In this document: piece by piece, positions 30,492 through 42,572 of the stretch | How the letters are laid out: each line of letters begins with the position of its first letter | Position numbering within the stretch: position 1 is the first letter of the stretch | Source: Papaver somniferum | Lineage: Eukaryota; Streptophyta; Magnoliopsida; Ranunculales; Papaveraceae | Length of the DNA stretch: 64,000 nt | Direction of reading: 5' to 3' | Assembly: GCF_003573695.1 (NCBI RefSeq) | Contig: NC_039365.1 | Location: 132,085,466-132,149,465 of the forward strand | Notes under the pieces: generated by a model | What the model saw: only the letters and a program-made list of their open reading frames with translations | Told to the model about the DNA's origin: nothing | Databases searched by the model: none | Program-made: the position numbers and the translations under genes

Positions 30492-30749
30492 AGGACTAGA
30501 TTTGTGTCGTGCTATGCATCGAGCATTTTTATTCTTTTAATTTGGTGTGTTGGGATTCATCATGTTCCATGACGATGCAGTTTTAATATGGTGTGCGTGG
30601 GGCTTTGCTCTGTCCCGTGATGATGCATTTTTGAGTTGGTGTGCGTGGGGTTTCTCTCCACCCTGTGGCAATGCATTTTTGATTTGATGTGGGCGGGACA
30701 AATACATTAAATAGGTGGAAAAAATACGAAATATGTGCCGATTTTATTG
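30492..30749 (+). repeat. Degenerate tandem repeat of about 55-60 bp
   Basis: Units of the form TTGGTGTGCGTGGGG-CT-TG-CTC-GTCCCGTGATGATGCATTTTTGA (about 30545-30700, three to four copies). The same unit, inverted, forms the array at about 48060-48590. These are noncoding. Confidence 0.7.
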
Positions 30750-30754
30750 TATAT

Positions 30755-30917
30755 TGTTATAGGGCCCATGCCCATAGATGTGCGGTCCAAAACTAGAAGC
30801 CTAAGGATTTTTCTTTACATGTATATAAAGGATACTTTATCTATGTAATAGGATAATCTATAGAAATCCTTCTCCTTCCCTGCATCTTTGTCTTGTTCTT
30901 GATGGTTTACTGCAACA
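30755..30917 (+). repeat. 5' LTR (Copia), 163 bp
   Basis: Has a TATA box (TATATAAAGG, about 30822-30831). It is followed by CGTTATCACGCACGAGCTCT, a block that often follows the 5' LTR in plant Copia elements. Confidence 0.85.
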
Positions 30918-31540
30918 CGTTATCACGCACGAGCTCTAACCCTGCGGCATTGGATTTTGATTTATTTTTTGGGTTGCTATCAAATACATACGTTGGAATC
31001 AATGGAATCGTCATCGTCAAATCAGATAAGTTTGATTTTTTTCTTCTTTTCTTTTCCCTGAAAACAAATCACAAATTGATTTGATTTTTTTGAATCTGTT
31101 TTGTACCATATTGATTGATTAGATGAGAATATCTATACCATGATCTATTTTTCTTTTCTTTGTCATGATCTATTTTGTGACCAAATCAGTAACGTGAAAA
31201 TTGAATCTGTTGTGTATCATGACATGACCATGATTATTTTTATTTTATAACAATGGATGTATTTATTTGATAAAATAATATGTATGTATTTCATATTGTA
31301 TATACGTCTAGGCATGAAGATTCATTCTTATCTTCAGTGCTGCACTTTTTTTTGCGACGATTGTAATTCTCTCCTCGTCCTCTTGATACGCAGATGAAGA
31401 AGAGATTAGGTCAGTAAGGAAGAACCTGACCCTGTCCAGGCAACCTGACCCGGCCAACCTATTCCATCTTTGGTTCTGGTGCATTGTTTCTTCGTACCCG
31501 GTTTTGGGACGTGCGCGACTAAGCATGTACTGGTTCTACC
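30918..31540 (+). pseudogene. Copia 5' internal leader and spacer
   Basis: The first 200 bp resemble the leader and gag start of Copia elements; a similar leader (TCAAATCAGATAAGTTTG) is seen inverted near 48962-48980. No gag domain is readable. From about 31300 the sequence is GC-richer with repeated CCTGACCC words and probably belongs to the repeat that follows. Confidence 0.45.
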
Positions 31541-32596
31541 TATATACGGTGGGAACCAAAAATGTGAGGTATGTAATTAAAGATGGAATATTTGTTGGGC
31601 ATATTTATATTTTTTTTTATGACATGCCTAGTTCTATTTTTTTTTAAGATAAGTCCATAGGCGGTCAATTTAAGTTATGATTGTTGATCCTTGAGAGTTT
31701 TGGCTTTAGTGTTTCTCTTGAATATGATATTGGCTATAGTTGAATGGTTTATTTTGTTTAATTGGTTCTACCAACTCAATTCCAATGTATTTATTTGGGG
31801 TTTAGAAGTACTTGAACACCATTATTTCATATTTGATATTTTCTTCCCAGACTTGAATGTTTCGTGGAATGTGATACACTTACGCGACTATTAAAGAGTC
31901 GGAAGTTTCAAAAGATACATTGCAAATAAAATCACAAATTCCATTTTTTTTTTGTGGAAGAACTCACAATTTTTTTCATTTGAGTCGGAAAATTTCCATT
32001 TCTCTACTTCATCCATGATACCAACGAAATCGTATATGTTGAAGTGTGACAACAAGAGAATTACTTTTAATAATCTACTCAACCTAAAGTAAGTGGTTGG
32101 CATAAATTCTCTTGGCTTATTGAGATAAAGAAATTTCTCAAATAAAGCTAAATGCAGAAAAATTGAAAATGGAAAGAACCCTGAAGTAATAAGGGTTAGA
32201 CGTAATGACTCATATAAAGCATGAGAAAATGGACATATATATCATGGGATGAAGCTAAAATGTAATTCTAGCTTCCATCATAAATGAAAGAGTTGGAAAT
32301 GCACCTAGTCATAGGTTTTGGTGTATAAAATGTAATGTATGTATCGTAGTAGCAACCAATTTTCACATCAACTTTAATGGCAGCAAGAAATTTGCCTAGC
32401 CAATTGACTATCTTATTCAGTTGAACTAGATCCAATGTCTGTACTTATGGAATGAAAACACGAGACATAAATTCTCTAAAGATCTTGAGATATATTAGGT
32501 GACACATAATATATATTCACTCTAAAGTAATTGATTTGAATCCCACTTTTATTACGTAATAAGGTCACACCACCTGTTAAAACTCTCAAGACCCAA
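31541..32596 (-). repeat. Repeat A: minus-strand copy of a dispersed element (about 1.05 kb)
   Basis: The reverse complement aligns with 36690-36910 plus 38167-39015 on the plus strand over about 1 kb (shared blocks such as AAAGAGTTGGAAATGCACCT and GAGATAAAGAAATTTCTC). It interrupts a Copia LTR after 44 bases. No coding domain is seen; the element class is unknown. Confidence 0.8.
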
Positions 32597-32640
32597 GTGT
32601 TCTAGTTGGACCGCATATCCATGGTCCGTAGGCCCTGTAA
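32597..32640 (-). repeat. Truncated Copia LTR start (minus strand)
   Basis: Minus strand reads TGTTACAGGGCCTACGGACC and continues like the first 44 bases of the LTR at 53009, then is replaced by repeat A. A purine-rich CAAGGAGGGG tract precedes it on the minus strand. Confidence 0.8.
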
Positions 32641-33620
32641 CACCCCTCCTTGTGAGGTTCAATAATAAAACTTTGTACATAAATCTCTACATATAGTTCT
32701 TCAAATGTCGTTCTCCTTGATGACTTGTGTCGGAGTCCATTGCCTCATTAAAACTTTGATAAGGAAAAATCTAGTGATACAAAACCTTGGTACAACTCTT
32801 CACATGTAATACTTCACATGTTGTCTCGTATTTTACATGTAGTTCATCACATGCAATACGATCCTCAAAGATCTACGAGTCTAAGTTAATTTCCTCGTTA
32901 AAACTTCGTCGGGAAAAACCCAGAGGGACAAAACCTGAACTAAAGAAAAGAAGTACAATATCAAGTAAACTTAGAACATAGTTGGATGTGTATACGTTGC
33001 CTCATTAAAACCTTGACAAGGAAAAACCCAGTGGGACAAAACCTTGACGAAGGGAAAATAGTACAACGTGGAAGATGCAAGTAAAGGTGATATGTTGCAG
33101 ATGATCACTTTGCTTTGTTGAATTTGACTAGTTGCTTCACAACTCCTAAGGCAGAAAATCCTCGTGGGAAAGACAATAGCCTTAGCTGAGAAATTACATT
33201 CTCGGTGTTTATTGTTGTCTCATTGAAAACCTTACCGAGTAACAAAACCCTGTGGGAAAAAGTAACCCTGGTGAAGGAAAATAGTCCAACACACCCTTAT
33301 AGATGCTTCCCCTGATGTCAGACAATTTTCGTTAGTCTAATGCAATCAAACGGAGTTTATCACGCTTTACTTTGGTGACTTGAACGTTTATAAAAACCCT
33401 GTTGTTGATTCTGGAAGTTACGTTGCTTAACAGACTATCGCATTTCATTTCTTTGATTCAGATATTTTTCAGTAATATCAACACGATTTTTATGTCTTCA
33501 ATGTTCAACATACTTGACGTTTTTAGTGCTGTCTCGCTAAAAACCTTGTCGAGTAACAAAACCCTTTGGGAAAAACTATTCTCGATCGAAGGGAAAAAGA
33601 GTACAACACAGCTTCAATTT
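32641..33620 (-). repeat. Copia 3' noncoding region with fivefold degenerate repeat
   Basis: Five units with the pattern (T)CATTAAAACCTTG..AAG..AAAAACCC..GGGACAAAACC, at about 32743, 32890, 32999, 33219 and 33530. The same array exists on the plus strand at about 52080-52900, in the other copy of this Copia family. It lies between the end of pol and the polypurine tract. Confidence 0.8.
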
Positions 33621-36600
33621 CGAAGTAAAATATGTCGACATCATATCCTTGGATCCTCCCCACGATGTCGGCATCTCCCCTTGATTACTTTCAGAGTTGT
33701 TCCAGACAGTTCCTTTAGTCATGTATTTTTTGAAATTGAATATTGGTAATGACTTAGAAAATAATCTACCATATCTCCATATGATTACTTTCGTTGGAGA
33801 AGAGATTATTGTTCCTTCATAATCAACAACTTATAGATTGCACTTTCATTAGCATTCCTTTTAATGTCTTTGTAGGAAAAAACAAATTTATGTCAATGGT
33901 TACTTTTAGGTACATGATTACATTCACTATACCATTCCGATGACGTTGCGTTGATACAGAGCTATATCTAGCTAACAAGTTCCCTGAGGATGTAAAATTT
34001 AACCGAGTACATTATTATACTAAGTACAACAATGCGTCTATTGTACTTAGATATGGGAATTTCATCTCCCAACAAATCTTCGTCATATTCCTTTGGACGA
34101 AATGGTTACTTACTTACATTTGAACCTCGACTAATCATGGGAGTGCTATCAGGATGCATGTCTTTGTTAAATTGCCTGACAACTTTATACATATGTAAAC
34201 TGGTGGAATAATATACCACAATCTTAGTAATCAATCGATCTTTCCCTATATTTTTCATCTCAAATTCGATTTTAAATAGCTTTAAAGGTCTCTTATTACA
34301 TCAAGAGTATACATCATGTATGTACCATCAACATAAATAACTACAATTCCAATTCATGAACTTTCTTATGAATACGCAAGGAAAAATAACTTACTTGTCT
34401 ATCACTTCCAAATCAAATAGCAACTTAGACGGGTATACCACTTCCGCCTGATTGCTTCAATCTATAAGTGAATGTTCTATCTAAATATAAACGTACATTG
34501 TGGTTTAGAGTTACTTGACTTGGGAAACAAAAGGCTATCAAGTACTTCTGTAAATATCTTCTATCTCTTGATATTTCAGAGATACGTAACAACCACATAC
34601 ATATGCTGCATTTCAAGTCCTTTTGAAATTACCAAGCTAACTAAGTAGCGGAACGCTATAAAGTTTATTACAAGAGAACAATTCCAGGCATTTCTGAGAA
34701 ACCTCGCGCCACAAGGTGAGTCTTTATACTTTTAAGACTGGTTTCTTCTCATTATGATTTGTGACAAATTAATCATGTATGTCCAATAGGCTATACACTT
34801 GGTTGGTTAGCACTACCACACCAAATACCTGTATATTTGTCAAAGAACCAAGTTTTACCTGGATTGTACAGGACAAATATGCTATTTATTTGAAATTAAT
34901 CAAAATAAAGCATGGTTCGATCTCATTGTGCTCTACTTCTGGAGCAACTATTTATGGATTGTATCATCATTGTGCACGCATGATTCTTCCATTGACTCAT
35001 GTGCATTCTCATAATCCGTCAGGATTTCATTGTTCTCTAGAATCATTTAAAACTTCGGAGCGTCCTACAGTATTGATTCATGGACATAGTCAGAGACAAT
35101 CAAATGAGATAATTTCATTAATGATAAAAATTAGGTTGTCCCTTACTCATCTACTTCCTTTCTAGTTAAGCATTGATCGAACCTGGTGGTCTCTCCATCT
35201 TCCTTTATGGAGAGCCACGACCTCAACTACACTTCCACCAAGTGTATTCGCAACACCTTAGTCTATGGTGTACCCCATACTGAGGATTTCTAACCTTGCG
35301 GCAATATTTGCAGATGGTATGTGTGATCTTGTCACTTTAGCGACATCAGTGTACATTCTGAAAATTGATTATTCTTTGTCACTTCACATTTACATTTGTG
35401 GAGTACAAGAATCAATATGAGACACAGTGGGAACACACCACGACAATTCATGTCGTTCTCTTAGAAAATACTTTTTCTTATCTCCCCCTAACGACGGGAA
35501 AACTGTCTCATTAAAATGACAACCCGCAAATCTAGCGATAAGAGATCTGCTGCCAAAGGTTTTAAAATGCTGATAATTGTTGAGAGTAAATATCCAACAA
35601 AATTACTTAATCATTTTCGTGACCCATCATAGTACGATGTGGACTCGTAATGGCACATATATAGTGCAACCAAGCATGCGTAAGAACAAAAATGTCAGGC
35701 TTAAATTCAGTTACCAACTGGTACACAAAAAAGGTTGACTAATATTGGGTTCTAAAGCGAATTAAGTAAAGATACGCGTAATATTGCATATCCCCAATGC
35801 AATAAAAGGTAGGTTGGTATGCATAACCTATTCCTTAGACACCATCTGTAACCTTTGATGGTAGCCTCTGCGAGAACATTGGGTATAAGATGCTCTATAT
35901 TGATCCTATTAAACATCCAATATTCATCAAGTCTTTTTGATGTAAATTCTCTAGAATTAACAAGGGTGGTTAGCCTTTGCACTTTTCATTGTGTAATATG
36001 TGCTAGGAGTTTTCAAACACAACTTTCTTGGGAACTATAACTAGTCCAAAATGTCAAAACATTCACCAGATCCATAAGTCACTTTAATGGTCCGCATTCT
36101 GCATGAATATTTTTTCTAAATTTCACCTTGTTTTCTTTGTAATATGGATTGTTTACCATTTGCATCTTAGGATGGTCTCGATCATGTTTTACTGAAGACT
36201 TTGTAAAAATGAGTGACGTGCTTTCTTACTTTAAAGCATAATGGGGAGAGGCGGTGCAAATCTAGTAACTTTAGAAATCACTGATTGTGATAGATGTCAT
36301 AACTTCGCATTCTACTAGTTCATTGTCTTGTACACTCAAATGAAGTGATGCCCGTGTGAGTACTTTCAAAGGGGAACACCGTGTCACAACCAATGTGCCT
36401 TATGATTATGTCAAAGTCTTTATGAATCAGTCCCAATCGATTCATTGTTGGGGTTAAAATGGATTCAGTAATTCAAGTCTAGTGATTTGCATTTCACTAG
36501 ATTGACACATTAATTTTCTAAGAATATGCTTCCTTCCATATTTAACAGAAATAATTTATAGATGCAATCAACTCCATTTTCAGCTTTCAAAAAGGTAGGT

Positions 36601-36680
36601 AATAGTTCACGCATGAACACCCTTTGCACTTAACAAGATGTGATTATCCTTTAGTACATACAGAGCTTAGACATTAAGAC
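33621..36680 (-). pseudogene. Copia pol fragment, minus strand (integrase to RNase H)
   Basis: Minus-strand translation in several frames. The integrase C-terminal part at 35982-35752 has TSKRLDEYWMFNRINIEHLI and WGYAILR. RT has YRLKQSGG near 34440 and IVVIYVDGTYMMYTL near 34290-34345, where the Copia catalytic YVDD is YVDG. The same order and the same YVDG are seen in the plus-strand copy at 49.2-53.0 kb. The gag and N-terminal integrase parts are missing; at 36680 the sequence changes to repeat B. Many stops. Confidence 0.75.
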
Positions 36681-39015
36681 TTGAGAGATTTAATAAGTGG
36701 TGTGGTCTTATTATGTAACAAAAGTTTGGATTCAACTCAATTACTTTAGAATGAATATATGTTACATTTCATCCAGATATATCCCAAGTGCTTTAGAGAA
36801 TTTATGTCTCGTGGGAATGATGTATTTTCCATCCATAAGCGCAGATATTTGATCTAGTTCAATTAAATAGTCAATTGGCTAAGTAAAGTTCTTGTTCCCA
36901 TTAAAGTTAACAAGAATGATGGGCACGCGCGTGCTAGAATCATCAACTCTACAGTCGACAACAAAAACAACATTTCATGAAAAATTATCAATTTAATCAA
37001 ACACTACCAACGAATCTCACATACAAAACTATACAAAGATGGCACCATAGCTGCACAGCAGGAATAACTTTCACCACTTTTCTTCTTTTTTCTTCTCTCG
37101 GGCTCTGTATCGAATATATTATGTGCAGTATTTTGTGATTAAGCAGGTGACTTTGTTGTGTGCATTTAGCTTCCTTATATAACTTTCTTGACTTGCAATT
37201 TTAAATCTAACCATTGCACAACATTCCAACTCTAAAAGAAACTCTAATCAACCACCATCCAACACTTATTTACTGGGCTGAAGCTTATTGGATATTGCAA
37301 AACATTCCAACAAATTTTCTGATATTGCAAAATCATTTTCATCTTCGATGGATATACAAAAAGACTTCCCATCCAATACCGATACAATCAGTGGATCATC
37401 TAATTCCCACAAACAGAAACATTAAATCAGTCAAAAAAAAAATATGATCAAAACAATCATTGTAGTACCAATCACCGTAATACCAATCTAATAAACCATA
37501 CCTCAACCAATGAAAAAATAAACGAAAAACTTTACCTTCCAAATCATGCAGTAGCGAGAATGCATTCACAAAATTAATGAAAAATCATAGAATGATGAAT
37601 AAATTTAAGTATTGTTGAGAAATTGAGCTCCATAAATAATGGCGTCTAATGTCCCTGGGAATAATGGTTTTAGGATCTATTAAACCTCCACCTAACCTGA
37701 CATTTTAATTGTTTGATTTCAGAAAATGGTACACTAAAGAATCACATAAAGAGGGATGAAGAAAAAACAGTCTGATTTTATGGAGTAGATGTTGCCTTCA
37801 TTCTCTTATACAAAGATGTTGTTTGAATATAAACAATCCTAGATTCTTCTGGAATTTATTTAGGTAATTAAACCGAAAACCCAATTATATGTAACAACTC
37901 TCTCCTCTCTAGTCTCTAGTAGTCTCTATTTAGATTCTTCTAGAACCTCCATTAACCTGCTCCTTTTTTTAAACAATTTTGATCATGACCTGCTCATGTT
38001 AAATATCTGGTTTCATAAAGATTTGTACTTTACAATTACCAATCCCTTGATTTCTTGCTATGATAAGCAATTCAAAAATATCAAAGCAAGGGAAATTTCG
38101 GCAAACCAAATTTTGCAGCTTCAAACACTGTTGCTAAGGGGTGTTCGTTTTATATAATATAATAGATGTGAAAATTGGTTACTACTATGTTACACACATT
38201 ACATTGTATATACCAACACCTATAACCAGGTGTATTTCCAACTCTTTCATTTATGATGGAAGCTAGAATTACATTTTAGCTTTATCCCATGATATATGTG
38301 TCCCTTTTCTCATGCTTTATATGAGTCATTACGTTTAACCCTTATTACTTCGGGGTTCTTTCCATTTTCAGTTCTGCTACAATTAGCTTAATTTGAGAAA
38401 TTTCTTTATCTCAATAGGCCAAGAGAATCTCACTACACATGTCAACCACTTACTTTAGGTCGAGTTGAAAGGTAGTTCTCTTGTTGTCATACTTCAACAT
38501 ATACAATTTCGTTAATATCATCGATGAAGTAGAAAAATGGAAATTTTCTGACTCATATCACCTTTTGTGAGTTCTTCCACAAATTGGAATACATGTGATT
38601 TTATTTGCAATGTATCTTTTAAAATATACCGACTCTTAATAGTCGAGACAATGGATTGCATCCCACGGAACATTTCAAATTTGGGAAGAGAATATCAAGT
38701 ACACAATAATGGTGCTCAAGTATTTCTAAACCCCAAATAAATACATTGGAATTGAGTTGGTACAACCAATTAAACAAAAGACACCATTCAATTATAACCA
38801 ATATCATATTCAAGAAAACAAAATAACACTAAAACCAAAACTCTTAATGATCAACAATCATAACTTAAATTTGATTGTTTATAATTTTATATGATATGGA
38901 CTTATCTTAAGGTAGAACTAGGCATGTTCTAGAAGAAAAATGTAAAAAAAATAAATAAGTCCATCAAATATTCATGTTCGATTATTACATACCTTCCTCA
39001 AGTTTTGGTTCCCAT
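36681..39015 (+). repeat. Repeat B: plus-strand copy of the dispersed element, split by a Helitron
   Basis: Matches repeat A in inverted orientation over 36690-36910 and 38167-39015. Together A and B flank the minus-strand Copia fragment as a large inverted repeat. B contains a 1256-bp insertion absent from A. Confidence 0.8.
36911..38166 (-). mobile_element. Non-autonomous Helitron (1256 bp)
   Basis: On the minus strand it starts TCTATTATATTATATAAAAC at 38166 and ends CATCATTCTTG at 36911. A 12-bp perfect palindrome GCACGCGCGTGC (36923-36934) lies 12 bases from the 3' end, the expected Helitron terminal hairpin. It sits between host A and T without target duplication. Repeat A shows the empty site (CACAT-AACTTTAATG on the minus strand), which fixes both boundaries. 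The terminal CTTG departs from the usual CTRR. No RepHel gene and no long frame. Confidence 0.8.
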
Positions 39016-39435
39016 TATGTATATGTATAGGCAAAACCGGACCGGGCTTCGCCGCGCACGGCTCAGAACGAACTGGAACAGGACACCATAGGCTGGGACA
39101 CCTCCAGGAACCAGAACAGGACATGATAGGACAGCCCGGAACCAACAAGACAGGATAGGACAGCCCGGAACGGAACGGGACAGGACAGGACAGCCCCAGG
39201 AACCGGGGTGGGACAGGACAGCTGTAGCTGGAACGGGACAGGATCCGGGTTGACTTGAATCGGGTGGGGTGGGGCGGAAGATCAATAGACGATATCCTCT
39301 TTCGTTCTCCACCATACGCCAACAGATCATCTCCTTTCTTTCAAAGGGGGTCCCCAACATCTGGTTCCGTTTCTCTTTCTCCAGACGATTTCAAATAATC
39401 CAACTTCTTTAAAATCCTAATAGCGATACATAAGC
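39016..39435 (+). repeat. GC-rich degenerate tandem repeat
   Basis: GGAAC(G/A)GGACAGGACAG-type words repeat about ten times between 39075 and 39245, in strong contrast to the AT-rich surroundings. The corresponding outer flank of repeat A (31380-31560) has related CCTGACCC/CCGGTT words. Minus-strand open frames here are Pro/Ser/Cys-rich artefacts of the repeat. Confidence 0.75.
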
Positions 39436-39767
39436 AGAGGTCGGAAGTGCTTCTGTACTTCTCAGAAATTAAAAAGTGGATAAATTAATTTAGCAACTGC
39501 TTGATTTATAAGTTGAAAAGTCAATAAATAAGTTTGGCAACACAACAAGGCATAAGTCAAAATATATTTGGTATCATAAAATTAATTGTTATGAAAAGAA
39601 AAACATAAATCATCAGTTTTATTGTTTGTTGGCGAAGCAAATTTATGCACCAAAAAAACATCATTTTCAGACCAACATCAAATTTTTACTATCTACAAAA
39701 AAAAAAAAATCAGAAAATATGAGAATGATGGGCCTTCTATCTGTTTATTCTTAGGTGTAACTTATCC
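39436..39767. other. Possible hAT-like terminal region
   Basis: CAGAGGTCGGAAGTGCTTCTG followed by repeated AGTTGAAAAGTCAATAAATAAG-like words resembles hAT MITE ends. Similar words occur inverted near 43690-43860, but no matching terminus or 8-bp duplication is found. Confidence 0.3.
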
Positions 39768-40442
39768 TTAGTACTGCTCCAAAAGATAGGTTATTGCTAG
39801 TTGAGTAACTTGAGTTGATATCTTCAAAATCGAGAAAGTTGCAGCGTTTGTATATGAAGCCGCAATACTTCCTTCGGATGCGGGAGTCGATGGGGTTGGT
39901 GTTGCATTTTTTGGTCCCTGCAAGCACAAATATATAAGCACTCCAGCTGCAGTAACTAAGACAGACAAAGTAGTAAAAGAAAAGGAGTTAAATGCATCAC
40001 AATCATACCGATTGCACTGAACTAGTCAGAAGTATATAACTCAAAGGCAGTGACACCTAAATAAACCTTCCTAACGAATGGAAAAGTACTCTAATTTGCA
40101 AACGAATGACAACAACAACCAAGGCAATTACAACATCATTAACAACTCTATTACTTTGCAAACTATTCGACTTATTCGGAACCCACCATAACCCTCCCCT
40201 AGTTGACGCTCAAATTTGAACCAAAAAGGGCACTGATCAGCGGTAGTCACAAATATAACCCCATCATGAGATGCGACATGAAACAACAAGCGCTTGAATG
40301 GTACAGGCAATGTGTGAATATAACTCTCTAATGGACCTAATATCATCTCTTGTTTTGATTTAAATGATGATACTCTTAGAATGGTAAACAAGCAATAGAA
40401 TCCACGGCTAAATGTCATAAAGTAATAAGCTAAATTCAGCAT
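39768..40442 (-). pseudogene. Unidentified gene fragment, minus strand (two exons)
   Basis: Exon-like segment at 40442-40130 contains MILGPLESYIHTLPVPFKRL and HDGVIFVTTADQCPFWFKFE. A terminal exon at 39919-39770, preceded by a T-rich CTTGCAG acceptor, reads GPKNATPTPSTPASEGSIAA then SYTNAATFSILKISTQVTQL and ends LLEQY with a stop. Codon use and splice signals look like a real plant gene, but I do not recognise the family. Being inside a nested transposon region it is most likely a captured fragment. Confidence 0.45.
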
Positions 40443-40733
40443 ATCAATAGCAGAAACACTAGCCTACGCAAACAAAGTACTCGCACAAATTCGGTACACA
40501 AGAGTGTTATAAACGTAAACTTGATTATGCTTGATTAACCATGAAGAATCTAGAATAATCTAAATAACATTGGAAAGTACACGGGATTGGAGAGTTCTCT
40601 TGTAAGTGGCAGAAAATTCTAGAGTTGGTTGTAAACCAAGTGAATGAAGGGCCAGGTAATTAGCTAGAGAATTCTAGGATGTGTAGTAGGTTGTAAACAG
40701 GGAATCAGCTACAGAATATTCTAGGATGTGTAG
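40443..40733. other. Spacer with a 40-bp direct repeat
   Basis: ATTCTAGGATGTGTAGTAGG occurs at about 40673 and 40717, just left of the hAT-like element. It resembles LTR-type sequence continued after the element at 42573. No gene. Confidence 0.4.
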
Positions 40734-42572
40734 TAGGCTGGCAACGGATAACCGATATCCGATATCCATTTCCGAAATCCGACATCCTATAGGATTTTAT
40801 CCGACATATCGGATATCGGATATCGGAATCGGATATTTTATCAGATATTTTCTCTTAACGATAACGATATTGGAATAGGCCTTTCCGTTAGGTTGATATC
40901 CGATAGTCTAGGGGTGTACTTGTAATTTCCTACCCCTAGATATATGTTGCCCGCTGCCGACAAGGAGAACCTAATCGTAATCTAATCTTCTGAGTTCTAG
41001 ATATTTTGGCAGTGGGAATTTTTGGAGGAGAAAACGAGGACTCGAGGAGGGATAAGGAGATTTGAAGAAGTTGAACAGAGGTCGGTGTGGATCTTGGTGA
41101 GTATGATTTTGTAAGTTTTTTGTTTATTTTCTTTGTTTCTCTGTTGATTTAGGTAATTGAAAGTGAGATTGAATAGTTGGATTTTGAATAGTTCGATTAG
41201 GGATTACTGATTTAGTTTTTTGTGTTGTTTGAATCAGCTGTGCGAAAATCCTCAAGGTAAGCTAGGGTTTCTTTCAATTGTTTTGATGTTTTCATTCTTG
41301 TATGAAGCAGCTTCAACTTCGATTTAAGGGTTACCGGTTTAGTTCATTTTGTGCGTGTGAAATGATATGCTAAGTTCCAATTGTTGATTCTTCAGTTAAA
41401 TGTTGGGTGTATTTTGGGTTAAAACTTCATTTAACCTCTAGTTCGATTTGAGATTTTGGGAAGTTAAAACATCTTATGTTGTGATAGAATTTGTCTTCAA
41501 CGTTTGATTTGTTGTATTTTCTGGATTTCTTGGAGATATATAGGTAAACTGATGTTTTACTTGCTTGCAGGGCTGAAGACTGGTGCTTGTAACTCTGCAG
41601 CAGGATCTGCAAACACGGAGTTTGGAAATACCAAGGTCAGTGTGTATGTGTGAGTGAGTATAACTTGTATGAGTTTAGGTAAAGGATTAGAGTTTTATTA
41701 TTGGTTGAAATCGATAACATCCAACAGAGTTTTTCTATTTCTTGAACAACATGCTTTATGCTTTATGACTTTCATGTTCTGTGTTTTACTAATACTTTAT
41801 TCATGTTGTTCTCAGAATGTCTGAAAGTCATAAAGCATCCAACAGAGTTGGAACTTCAGGCAGTCCAAGCATTGCTATGCTTAAGTGATTGGCTGCCAGA
41901 CTTCTTTGATGCAGGTAAATCTTCGTTTCTTTTCCTTTACTTAATTCTTTTCCATATTAGAACTGTAACAATATTAATATTAGATGAGCTACCATATTAG
42001 AACTGTAACATTAGATGAGCTACCATATTGCACTTGTTCCAGAACTGTAATTAGAACTGTAACATGTAAAAGCATATTAGATCTCATACGCTAGTAGATG
42101 AGCTAATATAGTGTCCAAGTATTGAGCTACCCTAACCAGGTTTTTGTGATTGTGAATGCAGATATGGAAGTCGTCGACTGAAGTTGATGCAAAATGAAAC
42201 CAGCAAAGAAGATCTAGCCTGTTTGAGTGTAGTTTTTTGTTTGTAGTTGCAGACTCTGGTTGTTTGTTTTTTCATGTGTGATGTGACTGAGGTGTTTGTG
42301 TGGTTTGTATTTCTTACACCTGAACAAAAAATACTGTCAAAAAACTTGAAGAACAACCTAAATTTTCAGCATTTCTGCATTTGCTTCTGTGACAGGCGTT
42401 ATCGGATTTTAACGGATAAATATCCGTTATCCGATAGATTAACGTTAACGATATCGGTTTGTATTTTTGATATCCGCCGGATGTTAACGGATATCGGATA
42501 TCCGATAATTCTTAACCTTAACCTTATCGGATTGTCTAATATCCGACGGATATTTATCCGTTGACAGCCCTA
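40734..42572 (+). mobile_element. hAT-like non-autonomous element (about 1.84 kb)
   Basis: Left end TAGGCTGGCAACGGATAACC and right end, inverted, TAGGGCTGTCAACGGATAAA, a terminus typical of hAT relatives. Subterminal zones (40752-40890 and 42395-42555) are packed with GGATATCGGATATC-type words in both orientations. The interior looks like a spliced transcript (see next entry). An 8-bp duplication is not convincing (GTGTAGTA versus GTGTATGT). Confidence 0.65.
41560..42300 (+). other. Exon-like segments inside the hAT-like element
   Basis: GCAG-bounded segments: about 41571-41635 (LKTGACNSAAGSANTEFGNT), about 41816-41913 (CLKVIKHPTELELQAVQALL, CLSDWLPDFFDA, then a GGTAAAT donor), and a short last one after TGCAG at 42162 ending in a TGA. 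No transposase motif is recognised. The leader contains a likely transcription start zone near 40980. Confidence 0.35.

Noticed and set aside
38972..39360. Two Pro/Cys/Ser-rich minus-strand frames
   Set aside because: Translation of the GC-rich GGAACAGGACAG array.
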